Source: Podospora pseudoanserina
Lineage: Eukaryota > Ascomycota > Sordariomycetes > Sordariales > Podosporaceae
Assembly (NCBI RefSeq): GCF_035222485.1
Contig: NC_085925.1
Location: forward strand, 3,224,001 to 3,288,000
Direction of reading: 5' to 3'
DNA: 64,000 nucleotides
Below are positions 11,768 through 24,500 of the stretch, one piece after another. Below the pieces are notes generated by a model. That model saw only the letters and a list, made by a program, of their open reading frames with translations, was not told the origin of the DNA and did not search any database. The translations under genes were made by a program, and so were the position numbers. Every line of letters starts with the position of its first letter. Within the stretch, counting starts at the first letter, position 1.

Positions 11768-13359
11768 TCAAGGAGTCTTGGGGCGCTTCCAAAAGTATTG
11801 CTGAACTCATGTTAGTCATGTTGACAAACTGAACAGTACGATTTGGGCGGGCTTACTTTGTGCTGCTTGCGGCAGTTTCTCAAACTGGGCTTCCGAAGGC
11901 CGTCCGTCACGGCCAGACGGCGATGTTCATCACTATCTTTCTCAGGGATGTAGTAATACTCGCTTTCCAGAGGCTTGCCGGCCGCGTCCTTGCCCTGTCT
12001 ACGGATGATGCCGACCGCCGCAGTGCCCTCAATTATAACACGGAGCTGGTCCTTCTTCAAGTCCTTCTTTTCGGCAGCAGGAAGATTGGTCATGATGGTG
12101 GTCAAAGGAGTCGAAGAGAGACGAGAGAATGCAAGCTGGTTGACCACGTGGTTGGTGATGTTGGCCTTCTGTTCGTCACTAAGACTGCTCAACAAATCCT
12201 CGGCCTCGTCCTCAGAGATGGGCTCCATTCTCTCCTGTGCTCTGCCGGCCACATCGGAAAGTGGGTTACAAGACACACGGTGTCCCCGAGGAGAGTTGGC
12301 CGAGAAAGAGGCAAGGCGGCTGTTGAGGTTGGCGCCAAAGGGACCGAAAGAGTGAATGATGGGGTCATTCTCCTCGTCTGCATCGTTTTCCTCCTCCGAT
12401 TCGGGCTCGCTTAGGTCGCTGGACAGACTTGGAGCAGCTTGTGTCATGAAGCTCTCCTCGGCAGCGTCGGTCAGTCTCGGCAATTCTTGCTCATCAGCAC
12501 TGGCATCCTCATAGATCTGCACCGCGTCGGCATGCTCGTTATCAACAGCCAACAACTCGTTGAGGCTCGCGTTTGCCCTGGACACATTGGCAGGTGTGGG
12601 TGACTCGGGACTACCGATGCGCACCGACCTTCTAAGAGGACTACCATGAAGCTCCGAAGCACCTGCCACCCTGCCAACTCTTGGGCGAGGAGACTCATCC
12701 CAGGATGAATCGCTGAGCTGACCCAACACGTCACGTTCCTTCTCACGACGCGGCCATTGTACCAATACTCTCGCATCGTGGACATCGATCATGATGTCAG
12801 CACCTTCGGTCTCCGAGGTGAAGGAATCACCCTTGGCCAACTCCCATGTCTGCCCCTGGCAGTGAAGCTTTAGGCCGTTCCATCCATTGCATACAATCTC
12901 AATCTTGTTTGGCTCGAGGGGCTCTGCGGCGGCGATATATCGCGCCTTGACGTGTACTCTGCTGATTAACCGGTTGGCCGACAGCTGATATTGTGAAGAA
13001 TTGCTCGATCGTCCCATCAACAATGTCTCCCCGTTCTCATTGAGGTCCACAGAGCGGACATCGCACAGTGGAGCACGCTCTGTGACGCTTGACCTCGACT
13101 GTGGTCTTGGAGGAGCCGGCCGGTTTCCAACGCGTGGGGGACTGGAGGAGAGGATGCCGGTGCTCGATGTTGGTGCCGGAGTGGGATACTTGAAGAAGGC
13201 TGATGCTGTTGCCTGCCGCTTCGATGGCCTTGGGAGACCTGGTGATGAGGAAAGGGGTTCGAATGCAGGGAGCAAGGAAGGTGCAGGCCGCTTTACGCCC
13301 TGGAGGGTGGGCAGCGAGGGCTCCCGGGTCTTGGTGGAGGCGGAAGGAGAGGAGTCCAT
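11768..13359 (-). CDS. TOS4: FHA-domain cell-cycle/chromatin protein (TOS4/PLM2-like)
   Basis: Two exons, 13359-11857 and 11800-11768 (minus), give 511 aa. A Ser/Pro-rich N-terminus precedes an FHA domain at about residues 95-205 with the diagnostic GRSS...N(R)LISRVHV phosphothreonine-binding loops. An acidic middle follows (ESEEENDADEENDP), then a conserved C-terminal region ending KQYFWKRPKTP, recovered only after splicing a 33-nt terminal exon. In yeast TOS4 and PLM2 are G1/S-regulated FHA proteins that bind chromatin and histone deacetylases and respond to replication stress. The conserved C-terminal box in the tiny last exon supports the model strongly. Assignment to TOS4 rather than PLM2 is by convention in filamentous fungi. 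Confidence 0.88.
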
Positions 13360-15389
13360 TGTTCGTGTTGTCTTGATCTTGGTTGGCTCACGTCTTGATC
13401 GTGACAGGTTTACGGAGTAGCTTTTGCAAAGTTGGGAGTGGTGGTGAGGTTGGAAAAACCTTTGCTAGCCGTGTCCTGAAGTGGAAACCTCGCGTGTCCA
13501 GGTTGAGGCGCGTCGAAGTGCGGTCTTTTCCACCTGCAGAACCCGCCTACCAAATCGCGATGTTCCTTGTAAGTCGGTCCAACTATGGGCGAGCTGCTGT
13601 AGCTGACAATGACGAGGACACCAAGGGATAATAGAAAGGAAGAGAATAGAAAGCCCAATCCCAAAAAGATGGCCTCGTGGAAAGTGACCCGGGTAGTGTG
13701 CAGCTGGGAGGGCTTTGTGGGAAGTGGGGATTTTGGGTATTTAAGAGATGCAGGTTTCGTGTCCCGTCGTCTCACTCGTTGCGGCAGGACGCGATTTTGT
13801 TAAAGAGGAGTCCCTGCTGCGGCGGGCGCGTTTTTGGCGTGGCATCCCATGTCGCGTTGTCTGGCTGACTGGCGTGCTTCGGTCCAGCATTGTCCAGCGC
13901 TGATCCCGGGCCATTTGGTGGCTTCAGCAGGTTCGAGGTCCCCTATGGAGTATTCACCGCCCTTGCACAGCGGTTATGCAATCTGATGACATACAGGGGG
14001 GGTTTGAGTGGCAGAATTCAATCCTAGCTTTAAAAATCCGATGGATTTAGATTGGATAAGGTAGACATCTCCCTACAGTTAGATGAACATGTGGGGGCTC
14101 TTTGACAATGACTTTCTTTCTACATGGACGGTTTGTTATTTGTTTTCCCCTTCTTCTTCTCCTTGTCCATCCTCATCCGCCTTTTCTCTCTCGCTCTCGC
14201 CAACGTTGGCCCAGGTTTCCGCTACTGCAGCAACGCAGAAAAAAGCCAGCCTCCTCCCCCACCTCAGGTTGCTTAAGAGCTCCGCTCCAACAATTTTCTA
14301 GGCGCGTTTTTTCGCACCTCCTCTGCCCGAGGCACCCACCCCCATTTAAAGTTTCGCGATCTAACCCCACCATGGCTGGATGTTCCCCACAGCTAGATTA
14401 TTGAACTCTATTAATATTCTAGGCCTGAATATTTTTTGTTGGTGATGTTATGGAAATAGATAGCTTCACTGGAGCAAAAAGACGTTCACCTAACCCACGA
14501 GTTCTGAAGCTTGGGACGAGCTTTGGCATGTGAGCTCATCTCTTTTGGAACCCGCATGTTCCCTGTTCTTGTTGTGCAGTTCGGAGTTGGATCACCGATC
14601 GGGGTGCGCCGAGGATAGATAGGTAGGTAGCCAAAAGGATTCCGATGGGTTGATAAGATAAGTATTGAGGAGTCTCATGAATGTGCCTACTGGGCTTGTA
14701 AGCTCGTATTTTGAAGAGGAGCCTCTCAAAAAACAACATCGGCCATGAAGTTCTTGTCATCATTGCTCTCAACGCTACTGTTGCCCAACAGCTCGGATCC
14801 CGGAGCAAAGCATGAGACACTGTGTATATGTATAACGATGCGTCATTAACCAGCTGGTCAATATTCGGAATCCAACACTTGCAACAACCAGAGAGCTGCA
14901 TGCTGTACCGAATGCTCGCATGTCGTGACACTCGGCCATGGTCATGCCGCCTCTCACCCACCTTCGCAATCTTCAGAAATTAGGCCCATGATGTCTCTCC
15001 ATGACGCAACCCACAGCATGTTTGTGACCGTTACACCCGTTCATCCTACAGCAGACACAGCAAACTTAATTCCAAATACACTTTCCACCCCGTCATACCA
15101 CAGTATGCGCATAAAATATGTAATCGGGGTACTCCCATGCCTACTCAATAACTAAACCAAAGGTGCCAAAGACTCGGACCTTTGCCTGATTGTTTCCCAA
15201 CCACTGATTCCTGACGCCTATTGCCAAAGCGAACAAAAATACAAACCCTGCCCCTATACACAGTAAATGACTCCCTTCATCGCTGTGCTCTTCCCAGTTA
15301 GGTACCCCATAATTACCCTTATCCATCCATGATTCATACCCAGAGTTCCGTGTTCCTGGCGCGCCCTTCCTAAAAAATAGTTCGATCCC
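13360..15389. other. Intergenic, about 2 kb, no gene seen
   Basis: Promoter of the TOS4-like gene on the left and 3' flank of the thioesterase on the right. It includes T/C-rich stretches near 14150-14220 and a TAGGTAGGTA motif near 14611 of a type scattered through this window. No coding frame carries a recognisable domain. Confidence 0.5.
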
Positions 15390-16526
15390 TTACAAGTCGT
15401 TGCCCATATCAGACTCAACATCTCCGCCCCTCGAAGCAGGACGACCCTCTGACCTCCCGCCACTGCCCATGTTAGACTCTTCGTCTCCAACGTGCGAAGC
15501 AGGACGGGGATCCGACCTCCCCTTGTGCCTATTCAAAGGCCCGAAGAAATCCCCAAAAGCCTCCGTCAACAACTCATCCGACAACTGCATGTGATCCCCA
15601 GGCGCAGTCCTGAACTTCAGCCCGCCCTTGCGATCCAGCTCCCTCAATCCCAACCAATCCTCCGAATACAGCTTCCTCGCACGCAAAGGTGTAATCTCGG
15701 TGCCATTCACATCCTCAAACCACGATGTCTCCTTGGGCACCACCGTCGTGTCCTCGTCAAACATGTACATGACAAAGTTCTCCAGCTTCGCAATGTTCTT
15801 CTTGTACGTCTCGTTCTTGATCGACCGCTCGTTGTTGATATCCGCAAGGAAGTTGGAATGCTCGAGATACTTCTCGTATTGTTCAGGATCGCGGAAATAC
15901 TGCGCGGGGACCAGCTTGCCCTGGACCGTGGGGGACCAGGGATTGGTCCCTAGGACGGCCATGGCGAACCGGCAGATCCAGTCGTTCGTCTCGCAGTCTC
16001 TAAAGCGGGTGATGCCGTTGTGCTGGGAGCCGAAGGTGATCAAACTCCGGACGGGAGGATTGTTACAGCGCTCGACGTAGCCGCGGAGGAACTGGCCGCC
16101 TTGGGAGAATCCCACGGCGTCGATGGCTGGGGCGGTGGAGAGGATGGGGTGGGCGGCGATGTCGGCGCACACTTTGGCTAGTTGCTCGGTGACGTTGCCG
16201 ACGAAGGAGTCGTAGCGGTCGCGGTTGCCAGCGTCTTCGATGCGAATGGGGTAGACGAGTGTGCCGGGGTTGACTGACTCGGCGAGGTCGGCTACCTGGC
16301 GCATGCCATCGGCGTTGTAGGCGTCTCCGAGACCTGGTTCGAAGGATAGTTAGCTGAAGATGGTCAATCAATGGAGCGAGCTGCGGTACTCACCATGCCA
16401 GATCACCACTGGCAGCGGGGTGTCATCATCGTCGTCATCTTCAAAGCGACTGACGGGGCTGGCAAACGTCGTCGCAAGCAGCGACCCGGCTGTGAACAAC
16501 AGCCGCAAGTGGTTTTTTATCGCCAT
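15390..16526 (-). CDS. PPT1: Palmitoyl-protein thioesterase 1
   Basis: Two exons, 16526-16394 and 16333-15390 (minus), give 358 aa. A signal peptide (LRLLFTAGSLLATTFAS) leads into the alpha/beta-hydrolase start PLPVVIWHGLGD, with the intron falling inside WHG/LGD. The catalytic triad is visible: Ser121 in GFSQGG, Asp239 in MFDEDTTVVP and His292 in APGDHMQL. FVERCNNPPVRSLITFGSQH-type blocks are those of PPT1. The enzyme removes S-linked palmitate from proteins in the lysosome or vacuole lumen. The last ~40 residues are an extra tail made of two imperfect copies of a 21-residue unit (GRSDPRPASHVGDEESNMG / GRSEGRPASRGGDVESDMG), which standard PPT1 lacks. Confidence 0.93.
15393..15521 (-). repeat. 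Two-copy in-frame tandem repeat in the PPT1 tail
   Basis: Two ~63-nt units encode the closing residues of the thioesterase. Both contain R-P-A-S, a G-D-x-E-S block and end N/D-M-G. The repeat keeps frame and lies after the catalytic domain, so it probably does not affect activity. Confidence 0.7.
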
Positions 16527-17201
16527 GATTTCGAGACTCCACGTGATAGAATACAGTGATGGCAGAACGACAGATTGAATGATTGCGCACCAGAAAAATA
16601 GTCGACGGCGATGGGATTAGCGCATCAGCTTGGTGTTGGTTGGGAACAAACAGTCCAACAGGGTGCCTGAGAGAGCGACACTCAAACAATGCACTGCCAA
16701 GTCAATGGCTGCAGGGGTCAATGCTCCCCCACCGATGGCGGGGTTGGTGATCTCATTAGCCAGTGCCCCCACCTTCCCTTCTCTCTTCAATTGATCCTGG
16801 CAAGGGACCCCCACATTCTTCCTGTCTTGCTCAATCATCGATTCTGGCCATCACTCCCAAGACATACTTCTATCGACAGGTAAGCCACTGCCTTTCTTCT
16901 TTTGCAATACGAGTATGGACTTGTGCTATGACGATATCTGGTTATTTTCAAACGTTTCAAGACGGGGCTTAGACACATTGTCGATGCCGATATTAAACCA
17001 TGCTGATGCTTGTTGCTCTTTCTTATCGCCCAGTTATCGCTATCATTCAACAAGAGTTGCTAACGCTATTACGGATTCACAGCATTTACCCCAGGAACAA
17101 TAGGAGCAGACATGGTCTCCAATCTTGAAATCCCATCCCCGCCTCGCATTCAACACCAAGTCCGATGCCCTGTTCCCGCTACCGTCATCGTCCATTACCC
17201 C
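16527..17201. other. Intergenic, no gene seen
   Basis: Promoter of PPT1 and 3' flank of the GFA-domain gene. No supported coding frame. Confidence 0.5.
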
Positions 17202-17729
17202 TCACTGCTGCGCTGCCCCGGCAACAGAAGAAGTCCACTTCGCCCGCTTGCTCGTCGAAAGCTCAACAGTAGGCTTCCAGTCAATTCTGCCTCGGGTCAG
17301 CAACTTCCACGTGCTTGCTTTCCAACAGAATAAACATACCCCCCATCCAACACCGGTGTCCGAACCAATAGCTGCTTGAGCTGCTTCCAATGCTCAGGGG
17401 CAGTCCAAAGCGTCACCCCGCAAGACTTGCAAAACATCTTGTCTTTGGGCTTGCCGCTATCGGTATTCTTGAAGGTGAAGGTGGTGATGAGCTCTTTGCC
17501 CGACTCAATGTCGATGCTCTCTTCTGGGAAGGCCACCATCTGTTTTGGTGTTAGCCATCGCTCAAAATGTGTTTCAAGATTTTGAACTTACCACCTGGCC
17601 CAGCCCGCCAGCGCCTTTGCTGCAATGGCCGCAATAACAGGTGCATACCGGATCAATAGGCTCAGCAGAGATGGTGAAGCGGATGCCTCCCTCTTCGCAG
17701 AGGCACTTTCCGGTGTACTTGGCTGACAT
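17202..17729 (-). CDS. GFA/CENP-V-type zinc-binding protein
   Basis: Three exons, 17729-17592, 17539-17340 and 17286-17202 (minus), give 140 aa. The fold is shown by the spaced Cys sets: KCLCEEG near the start, CTCYCGHCSKGAGG in the first third and MFCKSCGVTLW in the middle. These are the two zinc sites of the glutathione-dependent formaldehyde-activating (GFA) / CENP-V family. After the second intron the frame continues IDWKPTVELSTSKRAKW, the usual family ending. Small fungal members are mostly uncharacterised and few are proven GFA enzymes, so the biochemical role is open. The second intron (53 nt) is needed to recover the C-terminus; without it the frame ends early. Confidence 0.87.
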
Positions 17730-19668
17730 TGTGCTGCGGTGCGTTAGTGAAGTTGGAGTTTAGGACCTGGTTTGGTGGAGTTTGATGTGAGGGGTCGAGA
17801 GATGTTGATGTTTTTGAAGTCTTACATGATCCCCTTTTTGTTACCCCAAATCTTTGCTTGATTATTGATACGATTGGCACTGGGGCTTACTAAGAAATGC
17901 GCCCTTCGAAAAACACCCCTTGACTGGGGTTGGAGCACATGCTTCGGGATTTCTTGCAGCCTATCTCCGTGTCATACCAAGAGCCGCCCCTCCTTATTTA
18001 GTGTCGATGATTCTTTGGTTGTGCATGATGGATAGCTTGGCACTAAGACACGCTGAACGCTGGATCGTGTGTGCTTTATCGTTACATGGTGTGAATAAGC
18101 AGTTTTGAAACACCGATGTTGGCTGTTTCTTTCTGCCAGACATTTAATCAGCCTAAAACACAAGAATACCTAGACGCCTATGATTGTCAGCACCAAAGGT
18201 ACTTACAAGCTTCCCACGATGCTGGCTGTACAAGTTGCCGAAAATGTAGGCTTGATAATTATCTCTCTTGAATCTCTTGCAATCATGCATGCAAATTCAG
18301 GCATGACTGGCCCCAAAATCCTAGAGGCACCATTTCTCAATCCAGGAACGCATGCATGATATCCTTTTCCTTTTGAAGCACCATGGAAAGTAATCCAAGT
18401 TCCTGAAGATTAGATGTACTAAAGTATATGTTTCGCTTCAACGTTCGTACCGCTAATATCCCCTAACTGCCCACAATAACAACAACATCCTGGCCTGCTC
18501 TATGGGTACTAATACCTTTGACTCGTCGTCATGTTTCGAGGGCACATGATCACCAAAAGGCGTTTTGAGATTCCCTACTTGATCATTACCCTAATCAAGA
18601 AGCCACCACTCACTCCCACAGGACAGCAGAGGTAAGCACGACTGGTCAACCAGGGGCATCGATAAATAATACAAATACCCTATCCTCGAAAAAGTCTGGA
18701 CCTAATACATCGCTGGATGGTCCGAAAAGGCTTGAAGGGAAAGTTCAACAATTCCCCAGTTGGTGTGTCTTCATGCCAGCACACCAGCCAATATGACAAT
18801 AGGTAAAAAAGGCTTTGTTTCTTTTCCTTAGCCGAGCACAGCATGTAGCCTGTCAGTAGATCTAGTCCTTCATTTACACGGAACGTGGCCGATTTGGAAG
18901 AATCCGTGTAGGTATAAAGTCTGTATTGAAAGATGGTGACGAGAAAAAGAGAAACACGTCCATTACGTAAGAGTCGAGTCCCATAACCACACGTGAGGAA
19001 AAAAACCCACCTCGTTACAACCATCAAAGCTTACTACGCCGGTCTCGTAGTCCTCAAGCTATATAGGCCAGTGGTACAAAGGTTATGAAACCGAGATAGA
19101 TCTGTATCAGCAGGTCTAGCCAGAGCTCGCACACAATGCCATGCAATATCTTTTACAAAGTCAAACAGCATTCGCTTCATCTTGTCCGCCCCCATCAGCA
19201 AAACCAGATCACCTAAATAAATGTGGGCGGCATGTGTTCATATGAGTTGATTGTGATGTTACAAGCACATGTACAAAGCCAAAATCCCCCTTATCATCAT
19301 CCTCCACCATGCCAGCCACGCGGGCGACTGTCCATAACATGATACCAATTTTCCCCACACAAGACTCTAACTCCACAACGTGGAGGAAATAAACCAAAGT
19401 AGAAAAACTAGACTTTGTTCTGTACAAAGCTTTCGACGTAATATATGCCCACTTGAAACGAAAAAAAAAATTATCATCCAACACAAACATGCAAACATGG
19501 GTAAATAGGTAGGTATGCTCGCTCATCAGTCCCCCGTCCCACAGGCGGCTGCCAGCCTGCCATCACCACACATGAAAAAAATGTCATAAAAACTCCCCAA
19601 TAGCAATGCATGAAACCTTTCTTGTTGTGTCTCCCAAATTAAACCGTTCTTTTATTCTCCTTTGTCGT
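17730..19668. other. Intergenic, about 1.9 kb, no gene seen
   Basis: Moderately AT-rich. It holds the promoter of the GFA-like gene and the long 3' flank of the TmpA-like gene. A TAGGTAGGTA motif lies near 19505. No supported coding frame. Confidence 0.5.
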
Positions 19669-21573
19669 TTAGAAATCCCAAAGCGTTCCGAAGGCGTGGA
19701 GTCCGGCTGTTGTCATGTTAGCTTCTTTGCTTCTCTTGTGACCTCCTTGGAAGAGGGTAAAACTTACCCTCCAAGCACCCCTGCATCATCTCATCGTTAC
19801 CCGCCTTGTTCGAGGTGATGAAGATAACCTCAGCCCCAAAGCTGTGCCACACATCCTTCAGCAGCTGCACGCTGTCTGGCCTGCCTCCCCTCTTCTTGGT
19901 GTCCCACAAGATCATCCTCTCCGGCTCGATGTTGTCGTGGATCAACCGTGAGATTGTTGGGCCGAAGGTCTTCTCCTGATCCGAGCCAATCCAGATGAGG
20001 AACCAGTTGGGGCTCTGGATACATGTCGAGAGAGCGGCGCCAATGCCAGTACCGGTGCAAACTCTGATGCCGCGCTTGAACATGGCCGAGGCATGTCCAA
20101 CACCAGCTGTACCTTGTTAGTCTTCGTCAACGCAATGTGAAGAGAGGAAAGGGAAACATACCAAACTTGAGTTCACGGGTCCACACTGTCTTGGGCGGGT
20201 TGTCAACAAGGGACTTGGTGAAGTCGCCCTGAACGCCGCAGATGAGATAATGACACCCGCTCTTTCTCCCCTCACTAATAATACCAAAAGCATGGTACTC
20301 CATGATGGACGTCCTGCTGATTCTAGCCAAGAGACCCTGCTGCATACCGCGCTGGAACTTGAGAATGGCCACCTTTGGTGATGGAATCTCGACCTCGACC
20401 GGAACTTCGCGAAGGGTGACCCATGGGATGAGAACACTGTAGCCATGTGTTAGCTCGACCGGCACACAAATATTAAGGGGAAGGTGGTAAGCATACAAGA
20501 CTGTCATAAAGACCGCAAACCAAAGCTCCTGTGTGGAGATCAAAGAGTGCGCATCCAGCCTCCACTCTCCAAGCTTCAAGTCGTAGGCATTGCCGAGGAC
20601 GACAAAGATCCAGGTAGTTGCCAAACCCATCCAACCAATCAACCTATGATGTCCCTCGAACACGTTGTGGTGGTTGTTCCTGACCCAAGGAAACGCGCTC
20701 AAGATACTGATCACAACCAGCACATTGGTGATGATACCAGTGGCGATCACGGAAGGGTGTTGCTTGGCATGGTGAATGAGGATGTCGACGATCTTGTAGA
20801 GCAGCCAGCTGTGGTGCAAAATTAGCATGTTATCACCATCGACTGAGCAGGAGAGAGACGTACCATGCTCCAGACAGGGCACATCCGGAGTGAATGCCAC
20901 CAACGTGCTGCAAGATCGAAGTTACAGCGAGCTTGAGCCAAATAGGGGCCCACTGTTCAATGTACTAGTCAGTGATTTGGGTCTCTTGGCATGATCGTCA
21001 ACAGGGTTGATGACTTACACTCCTGAGCCCGTAAATAGAGATGATGTACAGAAACCGGAGGAACAGTTCATTTCTCATCAGGATGGCCATCAACAAGTTA
21101 CCCAACACCAACGCGCCCAGGTGGTTTGTGGCGTATTCGAACTTCCCGATAGCAGCCATCAAGATACCGATCAGGTTAAGAGTCACCACAATGGTGAAGA
21201 ACTTGCGGTAGGTGTTGTACCACAGTTGAAACAGAATCCATCGGCTGACTTTTCTCTTTGGCTTCGCTGGTGGCTTGCCTTGCGGCTTCTTGAGATCATC
21301 GCTGGCGGGAGAGGGCGGTGAGTTGCGCGAGGCAAGAGTGAGGACTGGTGTGGAGGAGGATGGTGTGATACCCTCATGAATGGGAGATGTTACAGGTGTT
21401 GGCTGAACTGTCTCGACCTGCTGAATTATGGCCTTCTCATCAACAGAGTACACTGGTGATGGTGGGGTAGGGAGGACCGGTAAAGATTGTTGGGAGGCTT
21501 CGTAGATACCCTTCTCGGCGTCATCGTAGGACTGGGTGGTCGTGTCCCCGATGTGGTTGTTCCTCGACGACAT
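19669..21573 (-). CDS. TmpA-like membrane flavoprotein
   Basis: Six exons, 21573-21019, 20952-20864, 20808-20497, 20436-20162, 20106-19768 and 19706-19669 (minus), give 535 aa. All joins keep frame, and the last 38-nt exon supplies AGLHAFGTLWDF. Residues 1-125 are a Ser/Pro-rich cytosolic region. About six membrane segments follow (for example FFTIVVTLNLIGILMAAIG, VIATGIITNVLVVISILSAF and MGLATTWIFVVLGNAYDL). The soluble C-terminal half holds a nucleotide/flavin-binding-like core with RVCTGTGIGAALS. This is the layout of TmpA, a putative membrane flavoprotein that affects asexual development in Aspergillus nidulans, and of related fungal proteins. The family call rests on layout and motif memory, not a search. 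The ATG at 21573 is preferred to non-ATG codons further upstream. Confidence 0.8.
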
Positions 21574-24500
21574 GATGATGTCTGTGGGTATGTGTGTCTG
21601 TCTAGGGTAGTCCTTCCGCCAAGAGAATAACCGCAGACAGACTGGGCGACCAAGAGAAACTGGTGGTGGTGATGGTTCGGGACCGGGTGTGGTCAGGGAC
21701 AAGCCGACTTATAACCACTTTTGGGCAGGAAGGGAATGACGATGGTGGGAGGAGTGGGTTCTATGGTGTTGTTGTCGAACCAAGGAAGGAAGCGAACAGG
21801 AGAGCGGATGGTCGGGCCGTGGTGGACCGTGTCTGCGGTTCTTGACAGGACCCGTTTCTGGTGGAGTAAGAACGAAGGGTCTGGGGGCAGGACCTGGAGG
21901 CTCTCGCCGTGCCAATCCTACCGTAACAGCGGCTCCCAAGATGCAGAGTCGCAACTTCGGTCCCAGCAACCCGAAAGTCGCGACAGCAGAGTCTGCCTTG
22001 GTCAGGGCGGAAGTCAAGTCGTCAGATCCGTTTGGTCCACTGGGCCTGGAAAGAAAGAAGGTGAATTTGGGGGGACAGGTCACAGGACGAGTCACGACCG
22101 GCGAGATATGTAGGTTTAAAGGTTTGGAGGGCACCACCTAGGCTCCATGAGAGCAACAGGGGGGGAAGTGAAAAGCCTCTCACCCATATTGAGTATGCCG
22201 GATGTGGCAGTTGGGTATGGTTCGACATGTGCCGGCCGGTGGTGCTGGGATGGCTGTGAATGACTTCATTGCACTGGTGGCAGTATCTTGGTCTTGGCCC
22301 CTCCAGGGCAATTGCCGCCGCCCCGCGCTTGCTCGTATCACCGCAGGAGTGTTTGCAGACACCAGCGTCCCAATTAGGATGTCTGAACAATATTCGAAGC
22401 GAGATTATTTTATGGTGCCGCCAGTGCAGCTTGGCCGAGGTACATGACGTCTACGGTAGGCAGACAGTAGTCCCTCCGCAGTCCGCGTTTCGGCCAAATC
22501 CCCATAAAAATGCCATGATTATCCATATTACCCCCCGGATTCGACGGCGGACTCTGCACGTCCACCCCATGGCACGTGGGACCCCGGGGAATAGATTTTT
22601 CAGCGGTACGCAGCCAGAGCCTGATTGTACCCAAATCGAACGAGCGGGCGAAGGGGGGTGAGGGTGAGGAGTACGGATCGAGATCCTGCCCTGATGATCA
22701 GTCTTGGAGTCGCCGTAGCAGCACCGCAAGAGACCGCAACTTCCCCGAAGTGAGCCCGTGACTGGTGGAGTGCAAGTCAACACTGGTTCTTCCAGACGTG
22801 GGTTGAGGTGTTGGGTGTGTGTATGGGTGCACATGTATGCTCGAAAAGGCACTAGGAAGCGAATGGGAAAGGGCAGCGAAAAAAGGAAGCAAAAATGGTA
22901 GTCCAGAACCAGAAGAGGGCGCACAGAAGAGGAAGCACTCGCCCCAAAAGGAGAACCATGGATGGTCGCGGGTGATCCCGACTGCGACTTTCGGAGACGC
23001 ATCAGGACAGGACAGGAAAATAGGCGCGCCTTGACGTCTGGTGCTGCCGTGCTGGTGAGGGGCTCCAGGATATTGGCGCGGGAAGACGGGCGTGCGGCAA
23101 AGAGAGACGAAAGTCTGGGGACCCCAGGTTTTTGCGGCTTCTTTTTTTCTTTTCTGCCTCGTTTCGGTTTCATGCAAGATTTTGAGGAGTGCATTTCGGC
23201 AGCCACTCCCTCTCCTCCGCCACTCCGGCAACAGAAAGAGGAGAGATCTGATCTGGCGGGACCTGGTCAGTCTCGCCGCCGCGCCGGAACACCCTGGATA
23301 CCTTGCTAGATAGTATGGGGCGCGGGGCCTCACCTTAACACGTCTTAGCTCGCCAGGTCCCATGAAACCGTCCTTCATTTAAATCGGTCCATTTAATCGA
23401 CTGTTGGGACGATGGTTCATAAATGCCTCGTATGTTGACGGTGGTTAGAATTCCGCCTCTGCCGCAGGTCGGGGTTCAATTGCACGTGTCATCAGTCTCT
23501 CCTTCCACCTCCGTCATCAGGGTTATGTGAGCTGTGCAGGTACAAGTAGGGCGGAAGGAGCCAGGGAAATGGCGGGGAAAGCATGAAGGCGGGCAGAACA
23601 GACAGAGAAAGAAAGGTACATACCTCATGGAGGCAACCTGGCAACTTGCAAGATTTTCGGCTTGCCCGCGGGGGTATTAACGGCGGTATCTGCACCGTTG
23701 AACCGTTCAATGCCACCTTGATGTGGCCCGTGCTTCCTCAATGACACCCTCTGCCCCCACCAGATCTAGACCGCACCAAGACCGCGCTGCTAGCTGCGGA
23801 TCATGGGTTGACAGAAATAGTCGGCGTAACCCAAAACTGACGACCGAGTTCCCCTCCCTCAGCTCCTCTTAAAGCCAAGGCGGCGGAATCCTCAGCTCAG
23901 GGCAACAACAAAAGGGAAACCCGGACATGGTGTTGCACCTTCTCTTCCAGCTGTCGGTTCATTGCCTGTCAGGTGCTCACAGAGTGTAACACAACTTTGA
24001 TACCCGGAGCTGTTGGGGGTGTCACCCAAAGGGTATTTTGGTTAGGGTTTATGTCAGCCTGCATATGACGGGCAGTACTCGGATGAACCTACGGCGTGAT
24101 GCGGTACGCGAGCTGCTTTCCCCATATATGTGCACCGCACGCGAGTCCGACCTCTGTTGGCACCCAGATATAACAAGCTGTGGCTGTGATTGTATCATTC
24201 AGGGACGACGCGGCTGATTTTCATGTTGAGAACCTTCCAGCCCCTCGGAATAATGGCTGGTGTTTACCGTCTGAAACTCTTGGCCAATCAAAGGAAATAG
24301 CTATCAGCGAGATAGCAATGCTCGATGGGCCCGTTGTCACATGAATTCGGTCAGAACCCAAAACCTCGGGGCTGTCCAGCCTGATGGTTCACCGAAAGTT
24401 CAAGTTACATCACATATTATGACTGGTTACAGTTTAACGTAGATCCAGGGATACGTTTTGGCAGCTTTCGTCAGAGTCTGGTATGGAGGGAGATCTCCTG

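Noticed and set aside
13926-13946. B-box-like word GGTTCGAGG suggesting a tRNA
   Set aside because: No matching A-box, acceptor stem or cloverleaf could be found around it.
21019-21702. Longer N-terminus for the TmpA-like protein starting upstream of 21573
   Set aside because: The extension is open but begins at a non-ATG codon and has no conserved-looking content; the ATG at 21573 is a better start.
22451-23378. Two minus-strand frames of 251 and 226 codons
   Set aside because: They overlap in different phases, are low in complexity and contain no domain or conserved-looking block, so neither can be preferred.
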